A DNA stretch of 64,000 bases, taken from assembly GCF_003990975.1 (NCBI RefSeq), contig NZ_RZJR01000005.1:65869-129868 (forward strand), in the 5' to 3' direction. Shown here piece by piece: positions 53,808 to 62,247 of the stretch (position 1 is the stretch's first letter; each line of letters opens with the position of its first letter). Origin of the DNA: Cohnella sp. AR92. Its GTDB lineage: Bacteria; Bacillota; Bacilli; Paenibacillales; Paenibacillaceae. A program made the position numbers and the translations under genes. The notes beneath the pieces are model-generated. The model did no database searches, was not told the origin of the DNA, and worked only from the letters and a program-made list of their open reading frames with translations.

Positions 53808-53838
53808 GAAGCCCCCGGCATCCGGCGCCGGGGGCTTC
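53808..53838 (-). terminator. GC-rich hairpin after the small membrane-protein gene
   Basis: A perfect 12-bp stem: GAAGCCCCCGGC (53808-53819) with 53827-53838. The T-tract is weak on the minus strand. Confidence 0.65.
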
Positions 53839-53859
53839 GTTCGGTCTCCCAATCCTTAT

Positions 53860-54141
53860 TTACAGCTTCGCGCGGATGTCCTTCAGGTACTTGATGACAA
53901 CGGCCAGTGCCCCCAGGTAATAGCCGACCTTCACGATCCAGCCCGTCTCGTCCATAGACGATATCCCCGCCAGCACGAGCAGCGGCAGCACGCCATAAAC
54001 GATGTCTTTCAAATAGCCCAGCACCGGTTCGTTCGTCAGCTTGCCCCCCTTCAGCACCAGGAACATATCGACCAGAAAGTCAACGGCCATCGCTCCCAGC
54101 ACGATCCACAAGGCCACTTCCATCCAATGCGTCAGCATCAT
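53860..54141 (-). CDS. Small membrane protein, possibly holin-like
   Basis: 93 residues with three hydrophobic segments (about 7-28, 42-60, 68-84). A basic end (KYLKDIRAKL) and a short polar loop (LKGGKLTNEP) between helices recall phage-type holins, but no family motif is certain. ATG 54141 has GAGGAGG about 9 bases upstream. It lies between the type I toxin locus and a LysR gene, both on its own side of the terminator. Function unknown. Confidence 0.62.
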   Translation of the reverse strand: MMLTHWMEVALWIVLGAMAVDFLVDMFLVLKGGKLTNEPVLGYLKDIVYGVLPLLVLAGISSMDETGWIVKVGYYLGALAVVIKYLKDIRAKL

Positions 54142-54240
54142 GAACGGATCCTCCTCCCCTCGTCGAGTAAATAACGTCCTATCCACAAGATATGCTGTCG
54201 AAGACAAGCCGGATACGGACAGACAAGGAGATGGAACCGC

Positions 54241-55101
54241 TTATTCTGCCGAGCCGATTCCCAGCAGTCGGAGTCCAAGCCGAACGCTTGCATGGTCTCT
54301 CTTCTCCGTCAGGTAGCTTGCGTATGCCTTAACGGGAGGAGGCGGCTCCTCCAGAGGCAGCCGGAACAGCCGCCGATCGTCCAAGTAAGGCTGAGCAATG
54401 GAGCGAGGCAGGAATCCGAATACGGACCCTTGCAGCAGCAGCGTCAGCAGGATCGTCGAATGGTCCAGGGCAAGCGAAGGAATGTAGCCGGAACCGACAA
54501 TGCCCGCGAACCACTGCGGAAACGAAGCTCCCCACTCGATATGGCAGTAGTCGGGAGAATAGAAGTCCGCCTTCCCCGCCGCCCCCTTCTCCTCTGCCGA
54601 CACCAGAAGGATCTCGTCCTCGTACAGCAGCTGCCGCGACACCTTCGGATGATCGGGAGGATCGTACCGAATCGCCACATGAACGGTTCCGTCCAGCAAG
54701 AGATCGTGGATCATATAACCCGGGTCGATATCGCTCAGGAATTTGATCGCGGTCTTCGGATGCTCCCGGCGAAAAGAAAGAAGGCGCTCCAGATAGCGGT
54801 AATGCCAGACGGCACCCGGTCCGCTCATGATCAGATAATCTTCATATTGCTCGGACAGCGTCGTCTTGCTCTCCTCGAACAAGCGCAGCATCCTCTCCGC
54901 GTAAGGCACAAAGGCGCTTCCCGCTTGAGTCAGGGAGACGTTCCGGTTGTCGCGATCGAACAGCGTTCTGCCGATCTCGGCCTCCAGCGCCTTGATTCTC
55001 GCCGTAACGGCGGACTGGGAGATATGCAGATGCTCGGCCGCTTTCGTGAAGTTAAGGGTATGGCATACCGCCAGGAAGGCTTCCAAGTGAGATAAATCCA
55101 T
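54241..55101 (-). CDS. LysR-family transcriptional regulator
   Basis: 286 residues. N-terminal winged helix (LEAFLAVCHTLNFTKAAEHLHISQSAVTARIKALE, GRTLFDRDNR) and a periplasmic-binding-like effector domain. Divergent from the GNAT gene. The palindrome ATTCG-N5-CGAAT (55120-55134) just before its start has LysR-box form (T-N11-A) and may be its operator. Confidence 0.92.
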   Translation of the reverse strand: MDLSHLEAFLAVCHTLNFTKAAEHLHISQSAVTARIKALEAEIGRTLFDRDNRNVSLTQAGSAFVPYAERMLRLFEESKTTLSEQYEDYLIMSGPGAVWHYRYLERLLSFRREHPKTAIKFLSDIDPGYMIHDLLLDGTVHVAIRYDPPDHPKVSRQLLYEDEILLVSAEEKGAAGKADFYSPDYCHIEWGASFPQWFAGIVGSGYIPSLALDHSTILLTLLLQGSVFGFLPRSIAQPYLDDRRLFRLPLEEPPPPVKAYASYLTEKRDHASVRLGLRLLGIGSAE

Positions 55102-55119
55102 TCGCCGCCCCCCCCAATC

Positions 55120-55134
55120 ATTCGTATTTCGAAT
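55120..55134. promoter_or_regulatory. LysR-type operator candidate
   Basis: ATTCGTATTTCGAAT, a perfect 5-5-5 palindrome fitting T-N11-A, between the divergent lysR and GNAT genes. Confidence 0.5.
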
Positions 55135-55237
55135 TAATCCAATAAATAAGATTCGTTATACAAATTATACTTCCGCCTTTATGATCGAGCTATACGGTTG
55201 TTTGAAGATCATCCGAATAAAGGCAGGGATTGCGAAA

Positions 55238-55738
55238 ATGAATGAACTCGGGATCAGGGAAGTCACTTCTGTAGAGGAATATGTCGCGGAGCTCTCCGAG
55301 CTGTTGATCGCCGTCGTCGAGGACGGAGCGTCCATCGGGTTTCTTCCGCCGCTGAGCCGGGAGGATGCCGAAGCGTATTGGGCGGGCGTGCCCGATCCGA
55401 ACGTGCGGCTATTTATCGCGGTCATCGATAACCGAATCGTCGGGACGGTTCAACTTCAACTGTGCGGCAAGGCGAACGGGCGACACCGGGCGGAGATCGC
55501 CAAGCTCATGGCTCACCCCGATTATCGCCGGAGAGGAATCGGCCGGGCATTGATGCAGGAAGCGGAGAAGAGCGCAAAGCAATCCGGCATCACGACGCTC
55601 GTTCTGGATACGAGAGACGGCGATCCGTCCAACCTGCTCTATGCCTCGCTCGGGTTCGTGCTGGCGGGAAGCATCCCGCAGTATGCCCGCTCCGCGGACG
55701 GCGAGCTTCATGCCACGAATTTGTATTATAAGCTTTAA
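55238..55738 (+). CDS. GNAT-family N-acetyltransferase
   Basis: 166 residues. Acetyl-CoA-binding motif A is AEIAKLMAHPDYRRRGIGRALMQEAE; motif B is TLVLDTRDGDPSNLLYASLGF. FIAVIDNRIVGTVQLQL is the preceding strand pair. The acceptor is unknown. ATG 55238 (MNELGIREV) is preferred over ATG 55181, which adds residues outside the fold; AGGCAGGGA lies upstream. Divergent from LysR, a likely regulator. Confidence 0.85.
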   Translation: MNELGIREVTSVEEYVAELSELLIAVVEDGASIGFLPPLSREDAEAYWAGVPDPNVRLFIAVIDNRIVGTVQLQLCGKANGRHRAEIAKLMAHPDYRRRGIGRALMQEAEKSAKQSGITTLVLDTRDGDPSNLLYASLGFVLAGSIPQYARSADGELHATNLYYKL

Positions 55739-55796
55739 GACTAGCGCGAGGGCTGTCCCGTCTACCAAGATTAAGGGGGGGCCGAAGGAGTATTTA

Positions 55797-55985
55797 ACTG
55801 TAACGGAAGTGAGAGCCCTTATTCGGCTTCTAAAGCCGGATTTCAAAATTTAACGGAAATACGAGACGCTTAGCCGGGGATATATGGCCGAAAAGGCCGT
55901 TTCTCGTTAAATAAGAGCCTCTGGTTCCGTTGGATTCCCAGGAGGCCGATTTTCGGCAAAATAAGGGCTGTCAGTTCCGTTAGCC
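55797..55985. repeat. Cluster of four inverted repeat units
   Basis: A unit of form AACGGAA-N-TNAGAGCCCTTATT occurs four times: plus strand near 55802 and 55852, minus strand ending near 55930 and 55980, giving two nested inverted pairs. Between them lie smaller hairpins (GGCCGAAAAGGCC at 55887). There is no coding potential in 55739-56057; this looks like a dispersed intergenic repeat family. Confidence 0.6.
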
Positions 55986-56057
55986 CCTCGACCGGGCGCT
56001 CGACCCTGAACCTCCAGCCGGTCATCCGCTATATTCCCCCGCTTGCGCTTATATCGA

Positions 56058-56083
56058 GACCGTCAATCATCTGGTTGACGGTC
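56058..56083. terminator. Hairpin before the histidine kinase gene
   Basis: GACCGTCAA (56058-56066) pairs with TTGACGGTC (56075-56083), perfect 9 bp, followed by TATGTCTGTT. Confidence 0.6.
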
Positions 56084-56217
56084 TATGTCTGTTAACCTAT
56101 CCCCTCCGCCCCCAATGGACAGGAAAAATTTTCATCAAAACTAGCAATCGTGAAGGATTATGACGAAAATTGTCGAAGTTGTAACTCAAATACAAGTTCG
56201 TTTCATGAGGTGTAGGT

Positions 56218-58122
56218 ATGAACGCAATCCGCTTAAAGGCGGCCGCTCTTCTTGTGCTCGTCCTAGTATCCTTCCTTGCTGCGCTTCCGGGAATCGGGCA
56301 TGCCAAATCGGCTGAAGCAGCGGAATCCCAAGCGTCCACGATCTCAGGCTGGGAGATCCAGTGGATCGGCGAAGACGCTCCCATTGAGCAATCCCCCTCG
56401 CTTACCGAACCGTGGCACGCCTCTAACGCGAAGGATCCCTTGATCGCGATTCCGGAAGGGAGCCGCGGCGCCTGGGTACATCTGACTATCCCCCCTACCT
56501 CGGATTGGTCCGTTCCCGGGCTTCTTATTAAGCAAATATACGGGCTTGATCTGTCCGTTTATGAAAACAGCCGCTTAATTTACCATTCCGAACGAGACTT
56601 CTCTTTCGACCGGAATGTACTGCTTTTTGCACTGGAGAAAAGCTCCCAGCCCGAGGACCTCTATATCCGAATCGAATCATTGGATCGGGCCGGGCCGGTT
56701 CGAGCCGCTCAGATTGGGGAGTTCAACCAGTTATCCGAGTCCTTTACCCGCGGAGAACTTCCGAGCATCCTGCTCGGCGCCGCCATTGCTTTCCTTGCTC
56801 TGCTTATGCTTCTGATCTCCGGGTATCTGGACGCCCAGCAACGAAGAGCCTGGATAACCCTCAGTCTGATCGCGTTGACTTCGAGCGTCTTGATCCTTAC
56901 ATACTCTACGTTAACCTTTGTCATCTTCAAGGATTTCGGCAGCCTTCTGTTGTTTCTGTTCGATTCCTCCATGCTGGTGTTTTTCCCGGCCCTTCATTTC
57001 TATGTTGCTTCCGTCTTCGACGAAATCAAGCCGTTCTACCTTAAATTCGGCAAATGGTTCGCTGGCTATTCGGCTTTCTGCTTTGTCATCTTGATTCTGA
57101 ACGAATGGATGGGCGATTCTTTCTTTTTCTACTACAAGCTCTTTACCTTCTGGCTGCTCGCGCCCATGATTCTGATCCACCTGGTTCTGGTCGTTAGCCA
57201 ATCGATCGCGCACTCTTTCCGCGGCAATAGGGATAGTCTCATCGTTTCCTTGGGCTTGCTGTCTCTGGCGGTCGCCGGAATCATGGATTTAATGATGATC
57301 TATACGAGCGAGACCGTCCCCGTCTTCTACCGTTGGAAGTTCGGGATCGTTCTTCTGATCCTTGCCTTGGTGATCGTGCTGGCCAGAAAAATATCCTCGG
57401 GACACCATAAACTAATTGCTTATTCCAGGGAACTGGAGCTCCATAACCACCAATTGCAGCGCACGGAGAAACTGAAATTCGTCAGCGAGCTTGCCGCGTC
57501 GGTCGCCCATGAGGTTCGCAACCCGTTGCAGGTAACGCGAGGCTTCCTTCAGCTGATATCCAGCACCTCCGACCAGAAGAACAGGGATCACTTCTCGATG
57601 GCGATCAACGAATTAGACCGGGCTTCCCTCATCATCTCGGACTTCCTGACCTTCGCCAAGCCGGAGCTCGATACGATTGCCGAATTGAACATTCATGAGG
57701 AGCTCACCATCGTGGAGACGATCATGAGCCCTCTTGCCGCCATTAACGGGGCCGTCTTCCGAATGAAGGTTCCCGAGAACCTCCTGATCCTGGGCAATCC
57801 ATCCAAGTTCAAGCAGGCCTTCATGAATCTATTGAAAAACAGCATAGAGGCGCTTAACGAGGACGGAATCATCGAGGTTGAAGCTGCGGTCGAGAACGAG
57901 AAGGTCCTGATCCGCATCTCGGATAACGGGGAAGGGATGGACGAGGAGCAAATCGTTCGATTGGGAGAACCGTACTACTCTACCAAATCAAAGGGCACCG
58001 GACTGGGCCTCATGGTCACTTTCCGGATCATCGAGGTCATGAAGGGTACGTTAGAATTCCGCAGCGTTAAAGGAAAAGGAACCGAAGCGTTCATTCGGTT
58101 CCCTCTCGTTAAAGCCGACTAG
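56218..58122 (+). CDS. 7TM-DISM-type sensor histidine kinase
   Basis: 634 residues. Signal peptide (about 1-29), an extracytoplasmic beta-rich 7TMR-DISMED2-like domain (about 65-165), seven membrane helices (about 178-390), then a kinase core: His in SVAHEVRNPLQVTRGFLQL, N-box MNLLKNSIEAL, G1 DNGEGMDEE and G2 GTGLGLMV. The core resembles sporulation kinases KinB/KinD, and no response regulator is adjacent, so phosphotransfer to Spo0F is a reasonable inference. The start is the ATG at 56218. Its stop overlaps the end of the convergent NHLP peptide gene by 4 bases. Confidence 0.87.
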   Translation: MNAIRLKAAALLVLVLVSFLAALPGIGHAKSAEAAESQASTISGWEIQWIGEDAPIEQSPSLTEPWHASNAKDPLIAIPEGSRGAWVHLTIPPTSDWSVPGLLIKQIYGLDLSVYENSRLIYHSERDFSFDRNVLLFALEKSSQPEDLYIRIESLDRAGPVRAAQIGEFNQLSESFTRGELPSILLGAAIAFLALLMLLISGYLDAQQRRAWITLSLIALTSSVLILTYSTLTFVIFKDFGSLLLFLFDSSMLVFFPALHFYVASVFDEIKPFYLKFGKWFAGYSAFCFVILILNEWMGDSFFFYYKLFTFWLLAPMILIHLVLVVSQSIAHSFRGNRDSLIVSLGLLSLAVAGIMDLMMIYTSETVPVFYRWKFGIVLLILALVIVLARKISSGHHKLIAYSRELELHNHQLQRTEKLKFVSELAASVAHEVRNPLQVTRGFLQLISSTSDQKNRDHFSMAINELDRASLIISDFLTFAKPELDTIAELNIHEELTIVETIMSPLAAINGAVFRMKVPENLLILGNPSKFKQAFMNLLKNSIEALNEDGIIEVEAAVENEKVLIRISDNGEGMDEEQIVRLGEPYYSTKSKGTGLGLMVTFRIIEVMKGTLEFRSVKGKGTEAFIRFPLVKAD

Positions 58123-58346
58123 CTCCAAACATACTTCAGATTGTTCTCTGCGGTCGGCTCGGGAGGAAGCACCAGGTAGTAGGTCTCCGTCGTTTCTTCG
58201 ACGACTTTCAGGTCGACGTCCGCCGGCAGGTCAATGCCGAATTCCTTCTTCAATGCGCTCTTAGGATCGGCCAACAGCAGCTTCTTGAATTCCGGATCTT
58301 CCCAAGCTTTCTTAATAATCTGCACTTTCAACGATTCTACGGACAC
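58119..58346 (-). CDS. NHLP-type (nitrile-hydratase-like) leader peptide, orphan RiPP precursor
   Basis: 75 residues from GTG 58346, chosen because AGGAAGG lies 11 bases upstream; a TTG at 58370 is an alternative adding 8 residues. The sequence matches NHLP leaders: a nitrile-hydratase alpha-like helical part (IIKKAWEDPEFKKLLLADPK, ALKKEFGIDLP) then KVVEETTETYYLVLPPEP. Classical members end the leader in GG before the core; here only ~11 residues follow the PPEP and there is no GG. No cyclodehydratase, lanthipeptide synthetase or NHLP exporter lies in the window. Confidence 0.8.
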   Translation of the reverse strand: MSVESLKVQIIKKAWEDPEFKKLLLADPKSALKKEFGIDLPADVDLKVVEETTETYYLVLPPEPTAENNLKYVWS

Positions 58347-58524
58347 TGGCTGCACGACCTTCCTAGGCAAATTGGATTACAAGCCCATTCTAGCACAAAA
58401 AGCCTATTATTCGACAATAATTTATATCTTTAGACATTGTTGGTACCGATTCGATCGAGCGGGGAACGGTCCGTTCCATCGATATAATTGATCGGGCGGG
58501 CGCGCATTTTTTTCGAGAAACGTA

Positions 58525-58554
58525 TTTACCAGCCGCCTGGTTATCTGTTAGAAT
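58525..58554 (+). promoter_or_regulatory. Promoter of the T-box/asd transcript
   Basis: TTTACC (58525-58530), 18-base spacer, TAGAAT (58549-58554) with extended -10 TG (58546-58547). Confidence 0.6.
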
Positions 58555-58559
58555 AATTC

Positions 58560-58863
58560 AAACTAAATGCGATGAAGAGAAGAGTAGATAAATGGATTCT
58601 TTCCCAGAGAGCTCCGGTTGCTGTGAAGGAGCAGAGAATCCCTTATCGAAAAAAGACTCTGAGCAGCGTGCCGGAACCGGTCTTCGGATACGGGGGTGGC
58701 GCGCCAGGAGCTCCTGTTACAGAGCTAGAGTATCATCCTGATCCGTTCAGGCCGTACTCGAAGAGGCGGACATGGCGACATCTCCGCGAATCTGGGGTGG
58801 TACCACGGGAATCCAATCTCGTCCCTAAGACTGTAGCCAGTCTTGGGGGTGGGATTTTTTTGT
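58560..58863 (+). promoter_or_regulatory. T-box riboswitch with lysine (AAA) specifier
   Basis: Stem I: AGAGTAGATAA at 58580, GGATTC/GAATCC helix, AG-bulge AGAGAGCTCC and GGTTGCTGTGAAGGAG. The specifier loop 3' strand reads GAA-AAA-A-G (58648-58655), so the specifier is AAA, Lys. The T-box GGGGTGGTACCACGGG (58794-58809) presents UGGU, which matches a tRNA ending in ACCA as Bacillus tRNA-Lys does. The terminator AAGACTG/CAGTCTT (near 58827-58844, with outer pairing) ends in a run of T at 58855-58861. Uncharged tRNA-Lys should favour antitermination. Confidence 0.88.
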
Positions 58864-58947
58864 TGTTTCAAAAGCCGCTTGCCGGCATGTAATATCAGTA
58901 GTAGGAATGCTTTATCCGGCACAACAAACCCGAGAGGAGATTGACGA

Positions 58948-60036
58948 ATGACGCAAGCACTGAAGGTCGGCATCGTTGGAGGAACGGGAATGGTGGGACA
59001 GCGGTTCATCCAACTGCTGGACGGACACCCTTGGTTTAAAGTAACGGCTATCGCGGCCAGCGCAGGCTCGGCCGGCAAGACATACGAGCAATCCGTGCAA
59101 GGCAGATGGAAGCTCTCCACTCCGATCCCGGAGGACGTGAAGTCCATCATGGTTCAGGATGCATCCAAAGTGGAAGAAGTCGCTTCCGGCGTCGATTTTA
59201 TTTTCTGCGCGGTCGACATGAAGAAGGATGAGATCAAGGCGCTTGAGGAAGCCTACGCCAAGACGGGAACGCCTGTCGTCTCGAACAACTCGGCTCACCG
59301 CTGGACGGAAGACGTGCCGATGGTCATTCCGGAGATCAACCCGGGCCATCTCAAGGTAATCGAAGCGCAGCGCAAGCGTCTCGGCACCTCCACCGGCTTC
59401 ATTGCCGTGAAGCCGAACTGCTCGATTCAGAGCTATGTGCCGATGCTGAACGCCCTGCAGGAATTCAAGCCGAAGACGGTTGTCGCGTCGACTTATCAAG
59501 CAATCTCCGGCGCCGGCAAGACCTTCGCCGACTGGCCGGAGATGCTGGACAACGTCATCCCGTACATCGGCGGAGAAGAAGAGAAGAGCGAGCAGGAGCC
59601 TCTTCGCATCTGGGGTACCGTAGAAGACGGGAAGATCGTGAAGGCGAGCGAGCCGGTTATTACGACCCAGTGCATTCGCGTACCGGTCTTGGATGGCCAC
59701 CTCGCAACGGTGTTCGTCAACTTCGAGAAGAAGCCTTCTAAGGAGCAAATTCTAGAGGCTTGGAAGAACTTCAAGGGACGCCCGCAAGAACTAGAGCTGC
59801 CGAGCGCGCCCAAGCAGTTCATCACTTACTTCGAAGAAGAGAACCGTCCGCAGACGAATCTCGACCGCGACATCGAGGGCGGCATGGGCATCTCCGCCGG
59901 CCGTCTGCGCGAAGATTCCCTGTACGACTTCAAGTTCGTCGGCCTCTCGCACAACACGCTCCGCGGAGCGGCGGGCGGCGCCGTGCTGATCGCCGAGCTG
60001 CTGACGGCGGAAGGCTATATCAAGGCGAAGCAATAA
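58948..60036 (+). CDS. asd: Aspartate-semialdehyde dehydrogenase
   Basis: 362 residues. NADP-binding GGTGMVGQRFIQLL, catalytic Cys158 in VKPNCSIQSY, QAISGAGKTF, and the C-terminal RVPVLDGHLATVFV plus GGMGISAGRLR. It is of the archaeal/fungal-like longer class (about 350-365 residues), with SNNSAHRW, rather than the shorter B. subtilis type. It makes aspartate semialdehyde for lysine/diaminopimelate, threonine and methionine. The ATG follows GAGGAGATTGACGA. Controlled by the upstream lysine T-box. Confidence 0.95.
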   Translation: MTQALKVGIVGGTGMVGQRFIQLLDGHPWFKVTAIAASAGSAGKTYEQSVQGRWKLSTPIPEDVKSIMVQDASKVEEVASGVDFIFCAVDMKKDEIKALEEAYAKTGTPVVSNNSAHRWTEDVPMVIPEINPGHLKVIEAQRKRLGTSTGFIAVKPNCSIQSYVPMLNALQEFKPKTVVASTYQAISGAGKTFADWPEMLDNVIPYIGGEEEKSEQEPLRIWGTVEDGKIVKASEPVITTQCIRVPVLDGHLATVFVNFEKKPSKEQILEAWKNFKGRPQELELPSAPKQFITYFEEENRPQTNLDRDIEGGMGISAGRLREDSLYDFKFVGLSHNTLRGAAGGAVLIAELLTAEGYIKAKQ

Positions 60037-60050
60037 GATCGGATTGGCCA

Positions 60051-60088
60051 AAAGCCGTAGTCCTCGCTGTCGAGGACTACGGCTTTTT
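60051..60088 (+). terminator. Terminator of asd
   Basis: A perfect 16-bp stem (60051-60066 with 60071-60086) with a CTGT loop, and T residues following. Confidence 0.93.
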
Positions 60089-60118
60089 CGGCTTTGCGGG
60101 GCCGCCGTCGCTAGGTCG

Positions 60119-60913
60119 CTAGGCTTCGGACGGCCTTCTCTTCATCGAACGTATGGCGACGAGAAGCGCGGCGGCGATAACGGCCGCCGTCACGGCCGCG
60201 GTCAGCCATACGGAGCCGATGCCGCCGCCGAGCGGCCTCGCGGCGGCGTTCAAGCTGCTCGCCGCAAGCGTCGATAAGCGGCCGGGGTTCCAGCTCTGCT
60301 CGAACGGAAGCGAGCCGGCCGCGACCGAGAGCAGTACGGCAACCGCCAGCGAGCTGAAAGCGGCCGCGGCGGCGCTCCGAAGGAGCGAGCTGAACAGGAG
60401 GGTCAGCGTGCTGACGAGGGTAAGCCATAGGGCGTATAGCAGGGCGCTTGCCCCGACCTCCCGCCACCCGACCGGCTCGAACAGCGCGCCCGTGTAGTAC
60501 CAGGCGGCTCCATAGCCGACGGCGAACGAGACGATGGCGAGCAGCACGGCCGCCGCCCACTTGGCCGTGACGAACGAGGCGTAAGAAACGGGCTTGACGA
60601 GAATCATCGCCGCCGTGCCCGCGGATCGTTCTCCCGACAGGATCCCCATGCTGGAGAGCGCGACGAGCAGGAGGCCGATCACGCCGAATTGCGACAGGGC
60701 GCTCGCCAGAACCTCGAACGGCTCCGGCGTCGGGAACTGGAGGACCGCGCCCTCCGGGAGATTGCTCGCATTGGCGAGAATGTCGGGCATGAAGAAGGTC
60801 GTGACCGGCTGGGAAGCCCCAAGAAGGATAAAGCTGGCGGGAAGCCATAGAGTCCGGTGACTGCGAACCATCTCCAGCCATTCTTTCCGGAACAGGACAA
60901 GCCATTTCGTCAT
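60119..60913 (-). CDS. yxlG: ABC-2 permease, YxlG-like
   Basis: 264 residues with six hydrophobic segments (about 23-43, 70-92, 107-135, 150-172, 178-200, 233-255). ABC-2 features are the N-terminal LFRKEWLEMVRSHRTL and GILSGERSAGTAAMILVKPV. It is the last gene of a six-gene minus-strand operon in the order sigY-yxlC-yxlD-yxlE-yxlF-yxlG, the order known for B. subtilis, so it is assigned as YxlG. It partners YxlF. The transported substrate is unknown. It overlaps yxlF by 4 bases. Confidence 0.87.
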   Translation of the reverse strand: MTKWLVLFRKEWLEMVRSHRTLWLPASFILLGASQPVTTFFMPDILANASNLPEGAVLQFPTPEPFEVLASALSQFGVIGLLLVALSSMGILSGERSAGTAAMILVKPVSYASFVTAKWAAAVLLAIVSFAVGYGAAWYYTGALFEPVGWREVGASALLYALWLTLVSTLTLLFSSLLRSAAAAAFSSLAVAVLLSVAAGSLPFEQSWNPGRLSTLAASSLNAAARPLGGGIGSVWLTAAVTAAVIAAALLVAIRSMKRRPSEA

Positions 60914-61839
60914 GAGCCCGACACCGCCTTCAGGAAGAGATCCTCCAGCGTCGTGTAGCCGATCTCCAGCTTCGATACGCGGACGTCCGCCGCGTTGTCG
61001 GCCAGCTCCCTAAGCACCGAGCGCCGGGCGGTTTCAAGGTCTCCGGCGAACAGCCGGACGCCCGTCTCCGTCGCCGAAGCGGCCTCGAGGCCGTCCGGCA
61101 GCCGCTTCAGCCATCCCGCCAGCCACTCCCGCGAACGAAGGTCGCCCTCGGTTTCCAGAGACAGCACCGGTTGGCGATTCGCTTCGCGAATGTCGCTGAG
61201 CGAGCCTCCCGTCGCCAGGCGCCCCTTGCTCAGAATGAGAATATCGTCGCACAGCTCCTCGGCGTCATGAAGCACGTGCGTCGAGAACAGCACGGTCGTC
61301 TCGCTCTTCAGCTCGCCGAGCAGGGTCATGACCTCGCGGCGGCCGATCGGATCGAGCGCGGACACCGGCTCGTCCAGCACGAGCAGCTTCGGCCGATGGA
61401 TGAGCGCTTGCGCGAGACCGAGCCGCTGCTTCATGCCGCCGGAATACCCGGCGATCCGGCGCTTGCCGGCGGTGTCGATACCGACGCGCTTCAGCAGCAT
61501 GTCGGCGCGCGAAGCGGCCTCCTTCGCGGACAAGCCGCATAGCTGTCCGGCGTAGACGAGGAATTCGCGCCCGGTCATCCAGCCGTAGAAGGCCGGCGTC
61601 TGCGGCAGATAGCCGATCCATTCCCGGCGATCCTGGCCGGGCTTCATCCCTTCGAAGCGAATGGTCCCCGAAGTCGGCGGCAGCAAGCCGGTCAGCATCC
61701 GGATCGTCGTCGTCTTCCCGGCTCCGTTCGGGCCGAGCAGCGCCACGCAGCGGCCTTCCCCGATGGCGAAGCCGATCCCGTCTACCGCCGTCTCTCTCTC
61801 GAACCGCTTCGTCAATTGGTCAACGGTAAGCAAGGCCAT
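60910..61839 (-). CDS. yxlF: ABC ATPase, YxlF-like
   Basis: 309 residues: Walker A GPNGAGKTT, signature YSGGMKQR, Walker B LLVLDEPVSALD and switch FSTHVLHD, plus a ~90-residue C-terminal extension typical of drug/bacteriocin-type exporters. ATG 61839 has AGGAGG about 11 bases upstream; the frame upstream to 61923 lies in yxlE and is rejected. Part of the sigY operon. Confidence 0.9.
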   Translation of the reverse strand: MALLTVDQLTKRFERETAVDGIGFAIGEGRCVALLGPNGAGKTTTIRMLTGLLPPTSGTIRFEGMKPGQDRREWIGYLPQTPAFYGWMTGREFLVYAGQLCGLSAKEAASRADMLLKRVGIDTAGKRRIAGYSGGMKQRLGLAQALIHRPKLLVLDEPVSALDPIGRREVMTLLGELKSETTVLFSTHVLHDAEELCDDILILSKGRLATGGSLSDIREANRQPVLSLETEGDLRSREWLAGWLKRLPDGLEAASATETGVRLFAGDLETARRSVLRELADNAADVRVSKLEIGYTTLEDLFLKAVSGS

Positions 61840-61841
61840 CG

Positions 61842-62045
61842 TCAATTCAACCTCCTGCCGAACAGGAAGAAGGAGATGGAGCCGAACAGGCTGAAGAACA
61901 CGATGATAAGCGCCCACAACCACTTCGGTCCCCGCGTGCGTTCGGCTTTGACCAGCACGACAAGAGCGGTGATCATCAATATCGCTTGCAAGATCGCCAG
62001 AGGAACGATCAAGGAAATCAGCTGCGTATTCGTTAAATGATCCAT
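61842..62045 (-). CDS. yxlE: PLDc_N-type membrane protein, YxlE-like
   Basis: 67 residues, two membrane helices with the phospholipase-D-nuclease N-terminal pattern (LIVPLAILQAILMITALVVL, KWLWALIIVFFSLFGSISFFLFGRR). In B. subtilis YxlE, together with YxlC and YxlD, lowers SigY activity. Position between YxlD and YxlF supports the name. It lies 2 bases from yxlF. Confidence 0.87.
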   Translation of the reverse strand: MDHLTNTQLISLIVPLAILQAILMITALVVLVKAERTRGPKWLWALIIVFFSLFGSISFFLFGRRLN

Positions 62046-62061
62046 ATCGATTAGCTCCTTT

Positions 62062-62247
62062 TTAACTTCTCTTTCTGCGTACGATCAACCAGTAGAAGAT
62101 CAGCGGCATCGGGCATTGGATCAATCCCCAGATCGCCCAGAACCAGGGATACCGGCTGCGATGCCGCGCGTCCATGTATAGCCAGGTGGATTGGCATAGC
62201 AGAATAAGAAAGACGCTGAAGAGAATGACGATGTCTAGTTCGTCCAT
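62062..62247 (-). CDS. yxlD: YxlD-like small membrane protein
   Basis: 61 residues with two hydrophobic segments (about 6-24 and 36-56) separated by DARHRSRYPWFWAIWG. ATG 62247 has AAGGAGG upstream and lies within the 3' end of yxlC (13-base overlap). The in-frame extension upstream is out-of-phase shadow of yxlC. Assigned by size, topology and position in the operon; likely part of the SigY-inhibiting set. Confidence 0.8.
   Translation of the reverse strand: MDELDIVILFSVFLILLCQSTWLYMDARHRSRYPWFWAIWGLIQCPMPLIFYWLIVRRKRS

Noticed and set aside
58572-58892. 106-codon ORF before asd
   Set aside because: Lies entirely inside the T-box leader and runs across its terminator.
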